Shown: one piece after another, positions 1 to 6,929 of the stretch
How the letters are laid out: each line of letters begins with the position of its first letter
Position numbering within the stretch: position 1 is the stretch's first letter
Assembly (NCBI GenBank): GCA_007280315.1
Contig: QYQC01000049.1
Coordinates: 1 to 11,358 of the forward strand
Source of the DNA: Betaproteobacteria bacterium
GTDB taxonomy: Bacteria > Pseudomonadota > Gammaproteobacteria > Burkholderiales > SG8-39
Length of the DNA stretch: 11,358 nt
Reading direction: 5' to 3'
Translations under genes and position numbers: made by a program
Notes under the pieces: model-generated
The model's database searches: none
What the model was told of the DNA's origin: nothing
What the model saw: the letters and a program-made list of their open reading frames with translations, nothing else

Positions 1-428
1 GAGATTCCCATGCGGTCGAACATGCCTTCCCAGGCGGTGATGGTGGTGAGCGGCAGCGCGGCGGCCTCGGGGAAACTGAGATTGGCGGGCTTCCTGCCGA
101 CGATGCGCTCGTCGACCAGATGAAATTCGCTGTTGCAGCCGGGACGCAGGATGCTGCCGGCGTAGTACACCGCATCCCCCGGCTGAAACAATGAAACATC
201 CGGCCCGACCGACTTGACCACGCCGGCGGCGTCCCAGCCGAGTACGCGCGGCGTTTTTTCCACCAGCTCCTTCGGTGCGCGCCGCTTGGTATCGACCGGA
301 TTGACCGAGATGGCCTTTACTTCGACCAGCAGGTCGCGTCCGCCAGCAGCGGGCATATCCAGCTCGAGATCGAGAAAGGACTCCGGATCGTCGATTGGAA
401 GATAGCGGTAGAGACCGACGGCTTTCAT
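1..428 (-). CDS. Zinc-type alcohol dehydrogenase / quinone oxidoreductase family protein (C-terminus missing)
   Basis: The first 142 codons of a medium-chain dehydrogenase/reductase that runs off the left edge of the window. The N-terminus MKAVGLYRYLPIDDPESFLD and the GroES-like segment VEVKAISVNPVDTKRR (about residues 35-50) match the subfamily usually annotated as zinc-binding alcohol dehydrogenase family protein or NADPH:quinone reductase. LGWDAAGVV (63-71) and FQPGDAVYYAG (81-91) are further family signatures. The nucleotide-binding Rossmann domain lies outside the window. The usual catalytic zinc cysteine/histidine pattern is not obvious in the visible part: NPVDTK stands where a zinc ligand would sit, which favours a zinc-independent quinone-reductase-like enzyme acting in the cytoplasm. 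The ATG at 428 is chosen because AGGTGG lies about 6 nt before it. It follows the Bug gene after 54 nt and may be the third gene of that transcript. The true substrate cannot be told. Confidence 0.85.
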   Translation of the reverse strand, partial: MKAVGLYRYLPIDDPESFLDLELDMPAAGGRDLLVEVKAISVNPVDTKRRAPKELVEKTPRVLGWDAAGVVKSVGPDVSLFQPGDAVYYAGSILRPGCNSEFHLVDERIVGRKPANLSFPEAAALPLTTITAWEGMFDRMGI

Positions 429-482
429 GCGTCCACCTGAGTAAATGGTTGATCGGGCCCTTCTGTGTGCGCCGGCGCCGCG

Positions 483-1454
483 CTACTCCACGCGTGCGCC
501 GGAATCGCGCACCACGCGCTCCCACATCGGCGCCTCGGCGCGCATCTCGGCGCCGAAGGCTTCGGGAGAAACAGACGGCGTCGCGTCCATGCCCTGGATG
601 GCGAGCTTGTCGCGCACTTCGGGTTTTGCCAGCGCTTTGACCGCGGCCTCGTGCAGGCGAGCGATCGCGGCGGCCGGTGTTCCGGCGGGAACGTACAGGC
701 CGAAGGAGTAATTCGCGTCGAAGCCGGGCAGCCCCGCTTCCTCCGCGCCCGGAATGCCCGGTACCGACGGCGACGCCAGGCGTGTTGTCACGGCGAGCGC
801 GCGCATGCGTCCGCCACGGATGAAGCCGAGCACCGTCGGCGCGGTGGCGAACATCACCTGGGTGTCACCCGCGATCAGGGACTGCGCCGCAGGACCGCCG
901 CCTTTGAACTGCACCGTGGTGAACTTGACGCCGGCAACCGCCTCGAACTGCACCGACGCAAGATGCGGCGAGGAACCGTTGCCCGAAGCGGCGGCGAACA
1001 ACTTGCCCGGATTCGCCTTGGCGTAGGCGATCAGTTCCTTCAGGTTCTTCACTGGCAGATCGTTATTGACGCAGATGATCATCGGCCCGGTCGCAGCGCG
1101 ACTGACCGCGGCGAAGTCCTTGTCCGGGTCGTAAGGCAGCTTCTTGTACAGTGCCTTGTTGATCGCGTGATTGGTCGAATTGAGCAGCGTGTAGCCGTCT
1201 GCCGCGGATTTCGCCACCGCGTCCGATGCTATCGACGCGCCCGCACCGGGGCGGTTTTCCGTCACCACCTGTACGCCGAGGTTCTTCGACATTTCGTCCG
1301 CCAGCAGGCGCGTGAGGAAATCGCCCGAGCCGCCGGGCGGATAGCCCACGACTATTTTGACCGGTTTGGTCGGGAACGCCTGCGCCATCGCGCCCGTCGC
1401 GAACATCAATATAGCCAGCACGATACCGAGCTTTGCGTTAAATCGAGTGGACAT
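483..1454 (-). CDS. Bug-family (TctC-type) tripartite tricarboxylate transporter solute-binding protein
   Basis: A 323-residue periplasmic binding protein of the Bug family, which captures small carboxylates or similar anions for tripartite tricarboxylate transporters. Residues 1-25 form a Sec signal peptide with a hydrophobic stretch (IVLAILMFATGAMA), probably cleaved after AMA. The mature protein opens with the family signature FPTKPVKIVVGYPPGGSGD, followed by VVTENRPGAGASIASDAVAK and ADGYTLL, all diagnostic. Length is normal. An ATG nine codons upstream (1481) is possible, but the ATG at 1454 has AGGAG about 7 nt before it and puts the signal peptide directly at the N-terminus, so I use it. 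The gene begins 36 nt after glnS ends. No TctA or TctB membrane subunit is visible, which is common for orphan Bug proteins in Burkholderiales. The ligand is unknown; the neighbouring 2-oxoacid or carboxylate enzymes make a carboxylate plausible, by inference only. Confidence 0.93.
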   Translation of the reverse strand: MSTRFNAKLGIVLAILMFATGAMAQAFPTKPVKIVVGYPPGGSGDFLTRLLADEMSKNLGVQVVTENRPGAGASIASDAVAKSAADGYTLLNSTNHAINKALYKKLPYDPDKDFAAVSRAATGPMIICVNNDLPVKNLKELIAYAKANPGKLFAAASGNGSSPHLASVQFEAVAGVKFTTVQFKGGGPAAQSLIAGDTQVMFATAPTVLGFIRGGRMRALAVTTRLASPSVPGIPGAEEAGLPGFDANYSFGLYVPAGTPAAAIARLHEAAVKALAKPEVRDKLAIQGMDATPSVSPEAFGAEMRAEAPMWERVVRDSGARVE

Positions 1455-1490
1455 CGTGTTCTCCTGATATCGGGCGTTCAATTTGCTTGA

Positions 1491-3257
1491 TCATTTTTGC
1501 CAGGCGTCCTTAAGCGTCACGGTGCGGTTGAACACCGGGGCACCTGGTTTGGAGTCGGCGCGATCGGCGACGAAGTAGCCGTGCCGCTCGAACTGGAAGC
1601 GCTCCTCGGGCTGCGCGTTCTGCATCGCGGGTTCGAGCTGCGCGCTGATCGTCTTTCTTGCCTCCGGGTTGAGGTCCAGCAGAAAATCGCGCTCACCCGC
1701 GCCCGGATGCGCTTCGCGGAACAAACGGTCGTACAGCCGCACCTCGCAGCGGTAGGCGTGTCTGGCCGAGACCCAATGGATGTTGCCTTTTACTTTGTAG
1801 GTGTCGGATCCGGGCGTGCCCGACTTGCTGTCGGCGAAATAATTGCAGTGCACCGCAGTTACGTTGCCCGACGCATCTTTGTCGCAGCCGGTGCATTCGA
1901 TGACAAAGCCGTAGCGCAGACGCACGTTGTTGCCGGGGTACAGGCGGAAGAAACCCTTGGACGGGATTTCCATGAAATCCTCGCGTTCGATCCACAGCTC
2001 GCGCGCGAACGGCAGCGAGCGCTTGCCCAGCTCCGGTTTCTGCGGATGGTTGGGCGCCAGGCATTGTTCCTCCGCATCCGCGGGAAAGTTGTCGATGACG
2101 AGTTTCAGCGGATCGAGCACCGCGGTGCGCCGCGGCGCAGTTTCGTTGAGGTGCTCGCGCATGCACTCTTCGAGCACGCCGTAGTCGATCCAGGAATCGG
2201 ACTTGGATACGCCGATGCGTTCGGCGAACAGGCGGAAGCCCTCGGGCGTATAGCCGCGCCGCCTGGCCGCTGCCAGCGTGGGCATGCGCGGATCGTCCCA
2301 GCCATCGACATGCTTTTCCTCGACCAGCTGGATCAGTTTGCGTTTGGACAGGACGACATAGGTAAGATTGAGCCGCGCAAACTCGATCTGCTGTGGCAGC
2401 GGCCGCGCGAACATCCCGCCTTCGGCCAGGCGCACCAGCAGCCAGTCGTAGAACGGACGCTGGTCCTCGAATTCCAGCGTGCAGATCGAATGGGTAACTC
2501 TCTCCAGCGCGTCTTCGATCGGGTGGGCATAGGTGTACATCGGATAAATGCACCAGCTATCGCCGGTGCGATGGTGGGTGGCGCGCTTGATGCGGTAGAT
2601 TGCCGGGTCGCGCAGGTTGATGTTGGGCGAGCTCATGTCGATTTTCGCGCGCAGCACCATGCTGCCGTCGGCGTGTTTGCCGGCGCGCATTTCACGCAGG
2701 CGCGCGAGCGATTCCGCAGTTGCGCGCTCGCGCCAGGGACTGTCCACGCCGTGTTCGGTCAGCGTGCCGCGCGCGGCGCGCAATTCCTCGGCGCTTTGCT
2801 CGTCGACGTAGGCGTGCCCCGATTCGACCAGGTATTCCGCCGCCTGGTACATGGCGTCGAAATAATCGCTCGCGTAATACAGATGCGCGCTCCCATTGGT
2901 GCCCCATTCGAAGCCGAGCCAGCGCACCGCATCGAGGATGGAATCGACGTATTCCTGCTCTTCCTTTTCCGGATTGGTGTCGTCGAATCGCATATGACAG
3001 ACGCCGCCGTAGTCGCGCGCCAGACCGAAGTTGAGGCAGATCGACTTGGCATGGCCGAAATGCAGGTAGCCATTGGGCTCGGGCGGAAAGCGCGTGCGGA
3101 TTTTCGCCGGGTCTGCAACACCTCCGGCGTGCGTATCCGCCAGACCGGGTGCCCCGCCCCAGGTGCGACCCGCGTACTTGCCGTCAGCCAGGTCGGCTTC
3201 GACAATGTTACGAATGAAATTGGTGACATGCGCGGTGGCGACGGCAGGTTTGGTCAT
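1491..3257 (-). CDS. glnS: Glutaminyl-tRNA synthetase
   Basis: A 588-residue class I glutaminyl-tRNA synthetase, which attaches glutamine to tRNA-Gln in the cytoplasm. The N-terminus VTNFIRNIVEADLADGKY matches known GlnRS. The HIGH-like motif is in PPEPNGYLHFGHAKS (HFGH at about 66-69) and the KMSKS-like motif is VLSKRKL (301-307), the usual degenerate form in GlnRS. RFDDTNPEKEEQEYVDSI, CIYPMYTYAHPIEDAL, EGWDDPRMPT-type and DPLKLVIDN segments follow in the expected order, then the anticodon-binding beta-barrel domains with IHWVSARHAYRCEVRLYDR near 500. The protein is about 34 residues longer than the E. coli enzyme, mainly from an insertion (about residues 31-52) ahead of the HIGH motif that I associate with Burkholderiales. 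The ATG at 3257 has only a weak ribosome binding site. It is divergent from the TPP operon and probably heads the minus-strand unit. Confidence 0.98.
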   Translation of the reverse strand: MTKPAVATAHVTNFIRNIVEADLADGKYAGRTWGGAPGLADTHAGGVADPAKIRTRFPPEPNGYLHFGHAKSICLNFGLARDYGGVCHMRFDDTNPEKEEQEYVDSILDAVRWLGFEWGTNGSAHLYYASDYFDAMYQAAEYLVESGHAYVDEQSAEELRAARGTLTEHGVDSPWRERATAESLARLREMRAGKHADGSMVLRAKIDMSSPNINLRDPAIYRIKRATHHRTGDSWCIYPMYTYAHPIEDALERVTHSICTLEFEDQRPFYDWLLVRLAEGGMFARPLPQQIEFARLNLTYVVLSKRKLIQLVEEKHVDGWDDPRMPTLAAARRRGYTPEGFRLFAERIGVSKSDSWIDYGVLEECMREHLNETAPRRTAVLDPLKLVIDNFPADAEEQCLAPNHPQKPELGKRSLPFARELWIEREDFMEIPSKGFFRLYPGNNVRLRYGFVIECTGCDKDASGNVTAVHCNYFADSKSGTPGSDTYKVKGNIHWVSARHAYRCEVRLYDRLFREAHPGAGERDFLLDLNPEARKTISAQLEPAMQNAQPEERFQFERHGYFVADRADSKPGAPVFNRTVTLKDAWQK

Positions 3258-3398
3258 GATGGTGCTTGCGGGCAGCGGTAGGGATGCGCAATCTTACCGC
3301 ACTGACGGTCGGCGACGGGTGAATCCGCGCCTGCCGCGGGCCAGCGCAATATTGTATTATCGGGCTCAATCTCTTTGCTTCTCCCTCACGGAACCCCG
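3258..3398. promoter_or_regulatory. Divergent promoter region between glnS and the split TPP operon
   Basis: This 141-nt gap must hold the promoters of glnS (leftward) and of the TPP decarboxylase operon (rightward). On the plus strand TATTAT at 3355-3360 is a plausible -10 box about 40 nt before the ATG at 3399, but no good -35 box stands 16-18 nt before it. On the minus strand TAAGAT (about 3291-3296) is a weak -10 candidate for glnS. No convincing operator palindrome was seen here. Assignment of the hexamers is by eye only. Confidence 0.35.
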
Positions 3399-3950
3399 AT
3401 GAAAAAAAAGAAAGCCGAATCCGCCTGGCCCGATGAGCTGCACGCACTGCTCGCCGACGCCGGCGTGCGCCAGGTGGCAATCGTCCCCGATGCGGGACAT
3501 GCACGTCTGATCAAGTTGTGCGAAAAAGACCAGACCATGCGCGTGGTCAGGCTCACCAGTGAGCAGGAGGGCGTGGCGCTGCTTGCAGGCGCCTGGCTCG
3601 GGGGCGACAAGGGCGTGTTGCTGATGCAAAGCAGCGGCGTGGGCAATTGCATCAATATGCTCGCCATGTCCATCGCCTGCCAGTTTCCGTTGCTGATGCT
3701 GGTCACCATGCGCGGCGACCATGGTGAATTCAACCCGGCGCAGGTTCCGATGGGCAACGCGACGCAGGCGGTGCTGGAAGCGATGGGCGTGTTGGTGAAG
3801 CGCGCTGACAGCGTAGCGGAACTGCCGGAAATGGCATCCGGCGCGCTGCGCCTCGCGTTCAATACCTTTCGTCCCGTCGCGCTGCTCATCGGCCAGCGGC
3901 TGCTCGGCGCCAAGGATTTCAGGAAACTGACAAAGAGCGTGTCCGAATGA
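3399..3950 (+). CDS. TPP-dependent 2-oxoacid decarboxylase, alpha (PYR-domain) subunit, ComD-like
   Basis: A 183-residue protein equal to the pyrimidine-binding domain of TPP enzymes, in the family of sulfopyruvate decarboxylase alpha subunit (ComD) and the N-terminal half of phosphonopyruvate decarboxylase. LTSEQEGVALLAGAWLGG (about 52-69) holds the conserved glutamate (E57 likely) that activates the TPP pyrimidine ring. VLLMQSSGVGNCINML (73-88) and TMRGDHGEFNPAQVPMGN (103-120) match the same family. Start: a TTG at 3375 would also be in frame, but the ATG at 3399 gives MKKKKAES and the expected domain length. Its ribosome binding site is weak. The stop overlaps the next gene's start as ATGA at 3947-3950, so both subunits should be made in equal amounts. 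The real substrate (sulfopyruvate, phosphonopyruvate or another 3-substituted pyruvate) cannot be told from the sequence. Confidence 0.85.
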   Translation: MKKKKAESAWPDELHALLADAGVRQVAIVPDAGHARLIKLCEKDQTMRVVRLTSEQEGVALLAGAWLGGDKGVLLMQSSGVGNCINMLAMSIACQFPLLMLVTMRGDHGEFNPAQVPMGNATQAVLEAMGVLVKRADSVAELPEMASGALRLAFNTFRPVALLIGQRLLGAKDFRKLTKSVSE

Positions 3951-4537
3951 GCAATAAATTGCGTCGTCGTGAAGTAGTCGAGACCCTGCTCGCCGGACGC
4001 GGCGATGCGCTGGTGGTCGCCGGACTGGGTGCGCCATCATGGGACATCACCCATGCGGGCGATCATGCGCTGAACTTTCCGCTGTGGGGGGCGATGGGCG
4101 GGGCGGCAATGGTCGGTCTTGGCCTCGCGCTGGCGCAGCCGAAGAAGCGCGTGCTGGTGATCACCGGCGACGGCGAGATGCTGATGGGCCTGGGTTCGCT
4201 TGCCACCATTGCCGTGCAGCGTCCGCGCAACCTCGCCATCGTGGTGCTCGACAACGAGCGCTATGGTGAAACCGGCATGCAGGAAACGCACACCGCGCAC
4301 GGCGTGGACCTTGCCGGCATGGCCCGGGCCGCCGGCATTGCGCAAACACTCAGGGTCAACACGCCTGCGGGCGTGTCGCGGCTGAAGCGGCTGATCTACG
4401 CCGGCAAGGGGGCGTTGTTCGCGCAGGTCAAGGTGGATGCCGAGAAACTGCCGCTGGTGCTGCCGCCGCGGGACGGAGCGCTGTTGAAGAACCGCTTCCG
4501 CGCCGCGCTGCTCGGTCCGGATGCCGCGCATCAGTAG
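3947..4537 (+). CDS. TPP-dependent 2-oxoacid decarboxylase, beta (PP-domain) subunit, ComE-like
   Basis: A 196-residue protein equal to the pyrophosphate-binding domain of TPP enzymes. The diphosphate and magnesium motif is plain: GDGEMLMGLGSL begins at about residue 74 and the motif closes with LDNERYGETG at about 101-110. HALNFPLWGAMGGAAMVGLGLALAQPKKRVLV (40-71) is the preceding helix and strand typical of ComE and phosphonopyruvate decarboxylase C-terminal halves. It overlaps the alpha subunit by ATGA and should be translationally coupled to it, the two forming a cytoplasmic alpha/beta complex with the active site at their interface. In fused relatives these two domains are one chain; here they are separate genes, in the normal order. 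A 67-nt gap with its own strong ribosome binding site follows before the PcaC-like gene. Confidence 0.87.
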   Translation: MSNKLRRREVVETLLAGRGDALVVAGLGAPSWDITHAGDHALNFPLWGAMGGAAMVGLGLALAQPKKRVLVITGDGEMLMGLGSLATIAVQRPRNLAIVVLDNERYGETGMQETHTAHGVDLAGMARAAGIAQTLRVNTPAGVSRLKRLIYAGKGALFAQVKVDAEKLPLVLPPRDGALLKNRFRAALLGPDAAHQ

Positions 4538-4604
4538 ATTCGCAGGCGCGCAAACCGCGCGCCGAACCCGCCGACAATCATTGCAACCACCAAAGGAGAA
4601 CCCC

Positions 4605-4988
4605 ATGGACAAGAAACGCTACGACGAAGGACTGGCGGTAAGACGGGCAGTGCTGGGCGCCGAATACGTCGACAAGGCGGTGAAGGCGCCGGATGAATTC
4701 AGCAAGCCGATGCAGGATCTGGTGACCGAATATTGCTGGGGCGAGGTGTGGACGCGTCCGGAGCTGGACCGCAGGACGCGCAGCTTTCTCAATCTTGCCA
4801 TGCTCACCGCGCTGAATCGTCCGCATGAGATCAAGCTGCATGTGGTTGGCGCGCTGAACAACGGCCTCACGCGCACTGAAATCCGCGAAGTGTTCCTGCA
4901 AGCGGCGATTTATTGCGGCGTGCCTGCCGCGATCGATGCGATGCGCGTAACCAAGGAAGTATTCGCCGATCTCGACAGCAGGAAATGA
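4605..4988 (+). CDS. Carboxymuconolactone decarboxylase family protein (PcaC-like)
   Basis: A 127-residue protein of the carboxymuconolactone decarboxylase family. In the protocatechuate branch of the beta-ketoadipate pathway PcaC decarboxylates 4-carboxymuconolactone. Length and motifs are PcaC-like: RRTRSFLNLAMLTALNRPHE (57-75), IKLHVVGALNNGLTRTEIRE (76-95) and FLQAAIYCGVPAAIDAM (97-113). H79 and C104 are conserved positions. The CxxC pair of AhpD-type alkylhydroperoxidases is absent, so a peroxidase role is unlikely. The ATG at 4605 follows AAAGGAGAA with ideal spacing, which rules out the in-frame ATG at 4521 inside the previous gene. The stop overlaps the next start as ATGA at 4985-4988. 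No other pca gene is in view, so the family member may act on a different lactone or carboxylated intermediate made in this operon. Confidence 0.88.
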   Translation: MDKKRYDEGLAVRRAVLGAEYVDKAVKAPDEFSKPMQDLVTEYCWGEVWTRPELDRRTRSFLNLAMLTALNRPHEIKLHVVGALNNGLTRTEIREVFLQAAIYCGVPAAIDAMRVTKEVFADLDSRK

Positions 4989-5893
4989 ATCCGGCCGCGG
5001 GCAACTACCCGGTCGGCTTCGTCGGCATCGGTAAGATGGGACTGCCGATGGCGACGCGGATCGCGCAGCATGGCCATCCGCTCCACGCCTATGACACCTC
5101 AACGGCGGCCCTGGGCGCGATCGGCGCTGTGAACGGCGTGCGTGCGTCGGCCGGCCTGGCCGGCATCGGTCGCGCGTGCGCAGTGGTGATCCTGATGCTT
5201 CCGGACAGCGCGGTGGTGCGCAAGGTTCTGTACCACGAAAAGGACGGGTTGGCTGCGCATCTGCGGCCGGGCGCGGTGGTCATCGACATGAGTTCGTCCG
5301 TTCCGTCGGTGACGCGCGAGCTGGGAGGGCGACTGAAGGCGGCCGGCATTGACTTGATCGATGCGCCGGTGTCAGGCGGGGTGAAACGCGCGATAGACGG
5401 CTCGCTGGCGATCATGGCCGGCGGCGAGCCGGCGGTGATCGAGCGTCTGAAGCCGCTCTTGCTCACCATGGGGAAATCCATCGTCGAAACCGGGATGCTC
5501 GGCTCCGGGCACGCGATGAAGGCGCTCAACAACTATGTGTCGGCGGCGGGCCTGCTGGCAGCGTGCGAGGCGCTGAAGGTGGGCGCGGATTTCGGCATCG
5601 CCCCGGACAAGATCGTCGCCGTGTTGAACGCCTCGACCGGCAGGAACAACAGCACCGAGAACAAACTGATGCAGTTCGTCGTTTCCGGCGAATTCAATTC
5701 CGGCTTCAGCCTGGGGTTGATGAAGAAGGACATCAACATCGCCACCGACCTGGCGCTGGACCTGGGTTCAGAAACGCTGCTGGGCGAAGTGCTGCTTCGA
5801 TCCTGGGCCGATGCGGAAGTGAAATTCGGCGGGGCGGCGGACCATACCGAGATCTATCGCATGCTGGAGCGCGGCGCAGAAAGCAATTCGTAA
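4985..5893 (+). CDS. NAD(P)-dependent beta-hydroxyacid dehydrogenase, 3-hydroxyisobutyrate dehydrogenase family
   Basis: A 302-residue member of the 3-hydroxyisobutyrate dehydrogenase / tartronate semialdehyde reductase family, cytoplasmic. GFVGIGKMGLPMA (11-23) is the Rossmann glycine motif GxGxMG. An aspartate at the end of the second strand (AYDTS, D37) hints at NAD rather than NADP. DAPVSGGVKRAIDGSLAIMAGG (from about 126) is the substrate-binding signature. GHAMKALNNYVSAAGLLAACEAL (from 175) carries the catalytic lysine, K179, and the conserved asparagine. MKKDINIATDLA (246-257) is also conserved. The ATG at 4985 overlaps the PcaC-like stop. An upstream in-frame ATG at 4913 would lie deep inside that gene and adds a non-homologous tail. 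Family members reduce aldehydes such as tartronate semialdehyde, succinic semialdehyde or 3-sulfolactaldehyde, which fits a TPP decarboxylase upstream producing an aldehyde. That link is inference. Confidence 0.9.
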   Translation: MNPAAGNYPVGFVGIGKMGLPMATRIAQHGHPLHAYDTSTAALGAIGAVNGVRASAGLAGIGRACAVVILMLPDSAVVRKVLYHEKDGLAAHLRPGAVVIDMSSSVPSVTRELGGRLKAAGIDLIDAPVSGGVKRAIDGSLAIMAGGEPAVIERLKPLLLTMGKSIVETGMLGSGHAMKALNNYVSAAGLLAACEALKVGADFGIAPDKIVAVLNASTGRNNSTENKLMQFVVSGEFNSGFSLGLMKKDINIATDLALDLGSETLLGEVLLRSWADAEVKFGGAADHTEIYRMLERGAESNS

Positions 5894-5924
5894 CAACGCG
5901 ACCGGCAGGCGCCGGGCGCAGGAA
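5894..5924. terminator. Convergent 31-nt gap with a short GC hairpin
   Basis: The rightward dehydrogenase and the leftward phosphodiesterase gene end here face to face. CCGGC (5902-5906) can pair with GCCGG (5911-5915) around a 4-nt loop. The stem has only 5 pairs and no T run follows on either strand, so it is a weak candidate for a shared terminator. No better hairpin was seen. Confidence 0.2.
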
Positions 5925-6929
5925 TCAGGGCGTGACCGGCGTCGGCTTCGGCAGCGGCAGTTTCTTCTCCGCCATTACATCGCGCAGATAATCGGGCCGG
6001 TCGGTGATGAGACCGTCCACGCCCCAGTCGATGAGGCGCGCCATGTCGTCCTTCTTGTTGACCGTCCATGGAATCACCTGGAGGCCGAGCGCGTGCGCCT
6101 CCTTCACCGATTCGGCGCTGAGTTCGCGGAAGAACGGCGACCAGATCGCGCCGCCGGCGGCTTTCACCATTTTCGGGATCGAGCCGTGGTCGCGAAACTG
6201 GATGCCCGCGGTCCAGGCCGAGTCTTCCGCCTTGCCTGCGGCGATGTTGTCCAGAAAACGCTGCTGCGCGCTCAGGTAGCTGGTGGTGATTTTCGGCGCC
6301 AGCGCCTGCACCGCCTTCAATGCGCGCCAGTCGAAGGATTGAACGATCACGCGCGAACCCATGCCTTCGCGCCCGATCAACGCCAGCAGTTCCCTGGCGA
6401 ACTCCTCCGGCGCAAGCGTGTCCGCCGGTTTTTCGGGCGAGGTCTTGATCTCGATGTTGAAGCGCACATCGACGTTGCCGGCGCGGCGCGCCAGCTGGAA
6501 CACCTGGGCCAGTGTCGGCATGGTCACCTTGTCCATGCGCACCTGGTCGGGAAAATTGCGGCTGTATTCGCTGCCGGGTTTGATGCGGCCGACGTCGAAA
6601 TGCAGCACGTCGTCCAGCGTAAGCTCGCGCACCGCGCGTGTCGGCGGGTTGAGCCAGCGGCCGTCGGCGCCGCGCGTGATGTCCGGATTCAAGCGCGCGT
6701 CGTGGCTCACCACCACCACGCCGTCCCTGGTGATCGCCGTGTCCAGCTCCAGCGTGCTCACGCCGAGCGAAAGCGCCGCAGCAAAGGCGGGCAGGGTATT
6801 TTCCGGCGCCAATCCCCGCGCACCACGGTGGCCGTGCAGGTCGAATGCTGACGCAAATACCGGTGCGAGTGACATGACTAAGGTCACGAGCAGACGAGCG
6901 GCGCGGCGTAAATCCGAACCGCTGATCAT
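5925..6929 (-). CDS. Exported glycerophosphodiester phosphodiesterase
   Basis: A 334-residue glycerophosphodiester phosphodiesterase of the GDPD TIM-barrel family, which cleaves deacylated phospholipids to sn-glycerol 3-phosphate and an alcohol. A positively charged start (DLRRAARLL) and a hydrophobic run to FASA give a Sec signal peptide of about 28 residues, so the enzyme is likely periplasmic, like GlpQ. HGHRGARGLAPENTLPAF (32-49) has the first catalytic histidine (H34) and the metal-binding glutamate (E43). ELDTAITRDGVVVVSHD (61-77) has the acidic metal ligands E61 and D63 and the second histidine, H76. FNIEIKTSPEK and VIVQSFDWRALKAV follow, and GVDGLITDRPDYL near the C-terminus closes the barrel. 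It begins within the stop of the peroxiredoxin gene (ATGA at 6926-6929), so the two are probably coupled. No glp transporter gene is in view. Confidence 0.93.
   Translation of the reverse strand: MISGSDLRRAARLLVTLVMSLAPVFASAFDLHGHRGARGLAPENTLPAFAAALSLGVSTLELDTAITRDGVVVVSHDARLNPDITRGADGRWLNPPTRAVRELTLDDVLHFDVGRIKPGSEYSRNFPDQVRMDKVTMPTLAQVFQLARRAGNVDVRFNIEIKTSPEKPADTLAPEEFARELLALIGREGMGSRVIVQSFDWRALKAVQALAPKITTSYLSAQQRFLDNIAAGKAEDSAWTAGIQFRDHGSIPKMVKAAGGAIWSPFFRELSAESVKEAHALGLQVIPWTVNKKDDMARLIDWGVDGLITDRPDYLRDVMAEKKLPLPKPTPVTP

Noticed and set aside
465..1490. A 341-codon open frame on the plus strand opposite the Bug gene
   Set aside because: Antisense shadow. No motif, arginine-rich, and the minus strand encodes a clear signal peptide and Bug signatures.
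1497..3281. A 594-codon open frame on the plus strand opposite glnS
   Set aside because: It is a GC-driven shadow of glnS. Its translation is rich in arginine, histidine and alanine with no family motif, while the opposite strand has all GlnRS motifs.
3366..4040. A minus-strand frame opposite the TPP alpha subunit
   Set aside because: Histidine/arginine-rich low-complexity translation with no motif; the plus strand fits the ComD family.
4521..4604. Earlier in-frame ATG for the PcaC-like gene
   Set aside because: It lies inside the preceding gene and adds a basic tail absent from PcaC; the strong ribosome site at 4591-4600 fixes the start at 4605.
4913..4984. Earlier in-frame ATG for the beta-hydroxyacid dehydrogenase
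   Set aside because: It would overlap the PcaC-like gene by 76 nt and add residues with no match to the family; the ATGA start at 4985 is typical of coupled genes.
4605..4988. Carboxymuconolactone decarboxylase family gene as an AhpD-like alkylhydroperoxidase
   Set aside because: The CxxC pair needed for AhpD peroxidase activity is missing; only the single C104 is present in the relevant helix.
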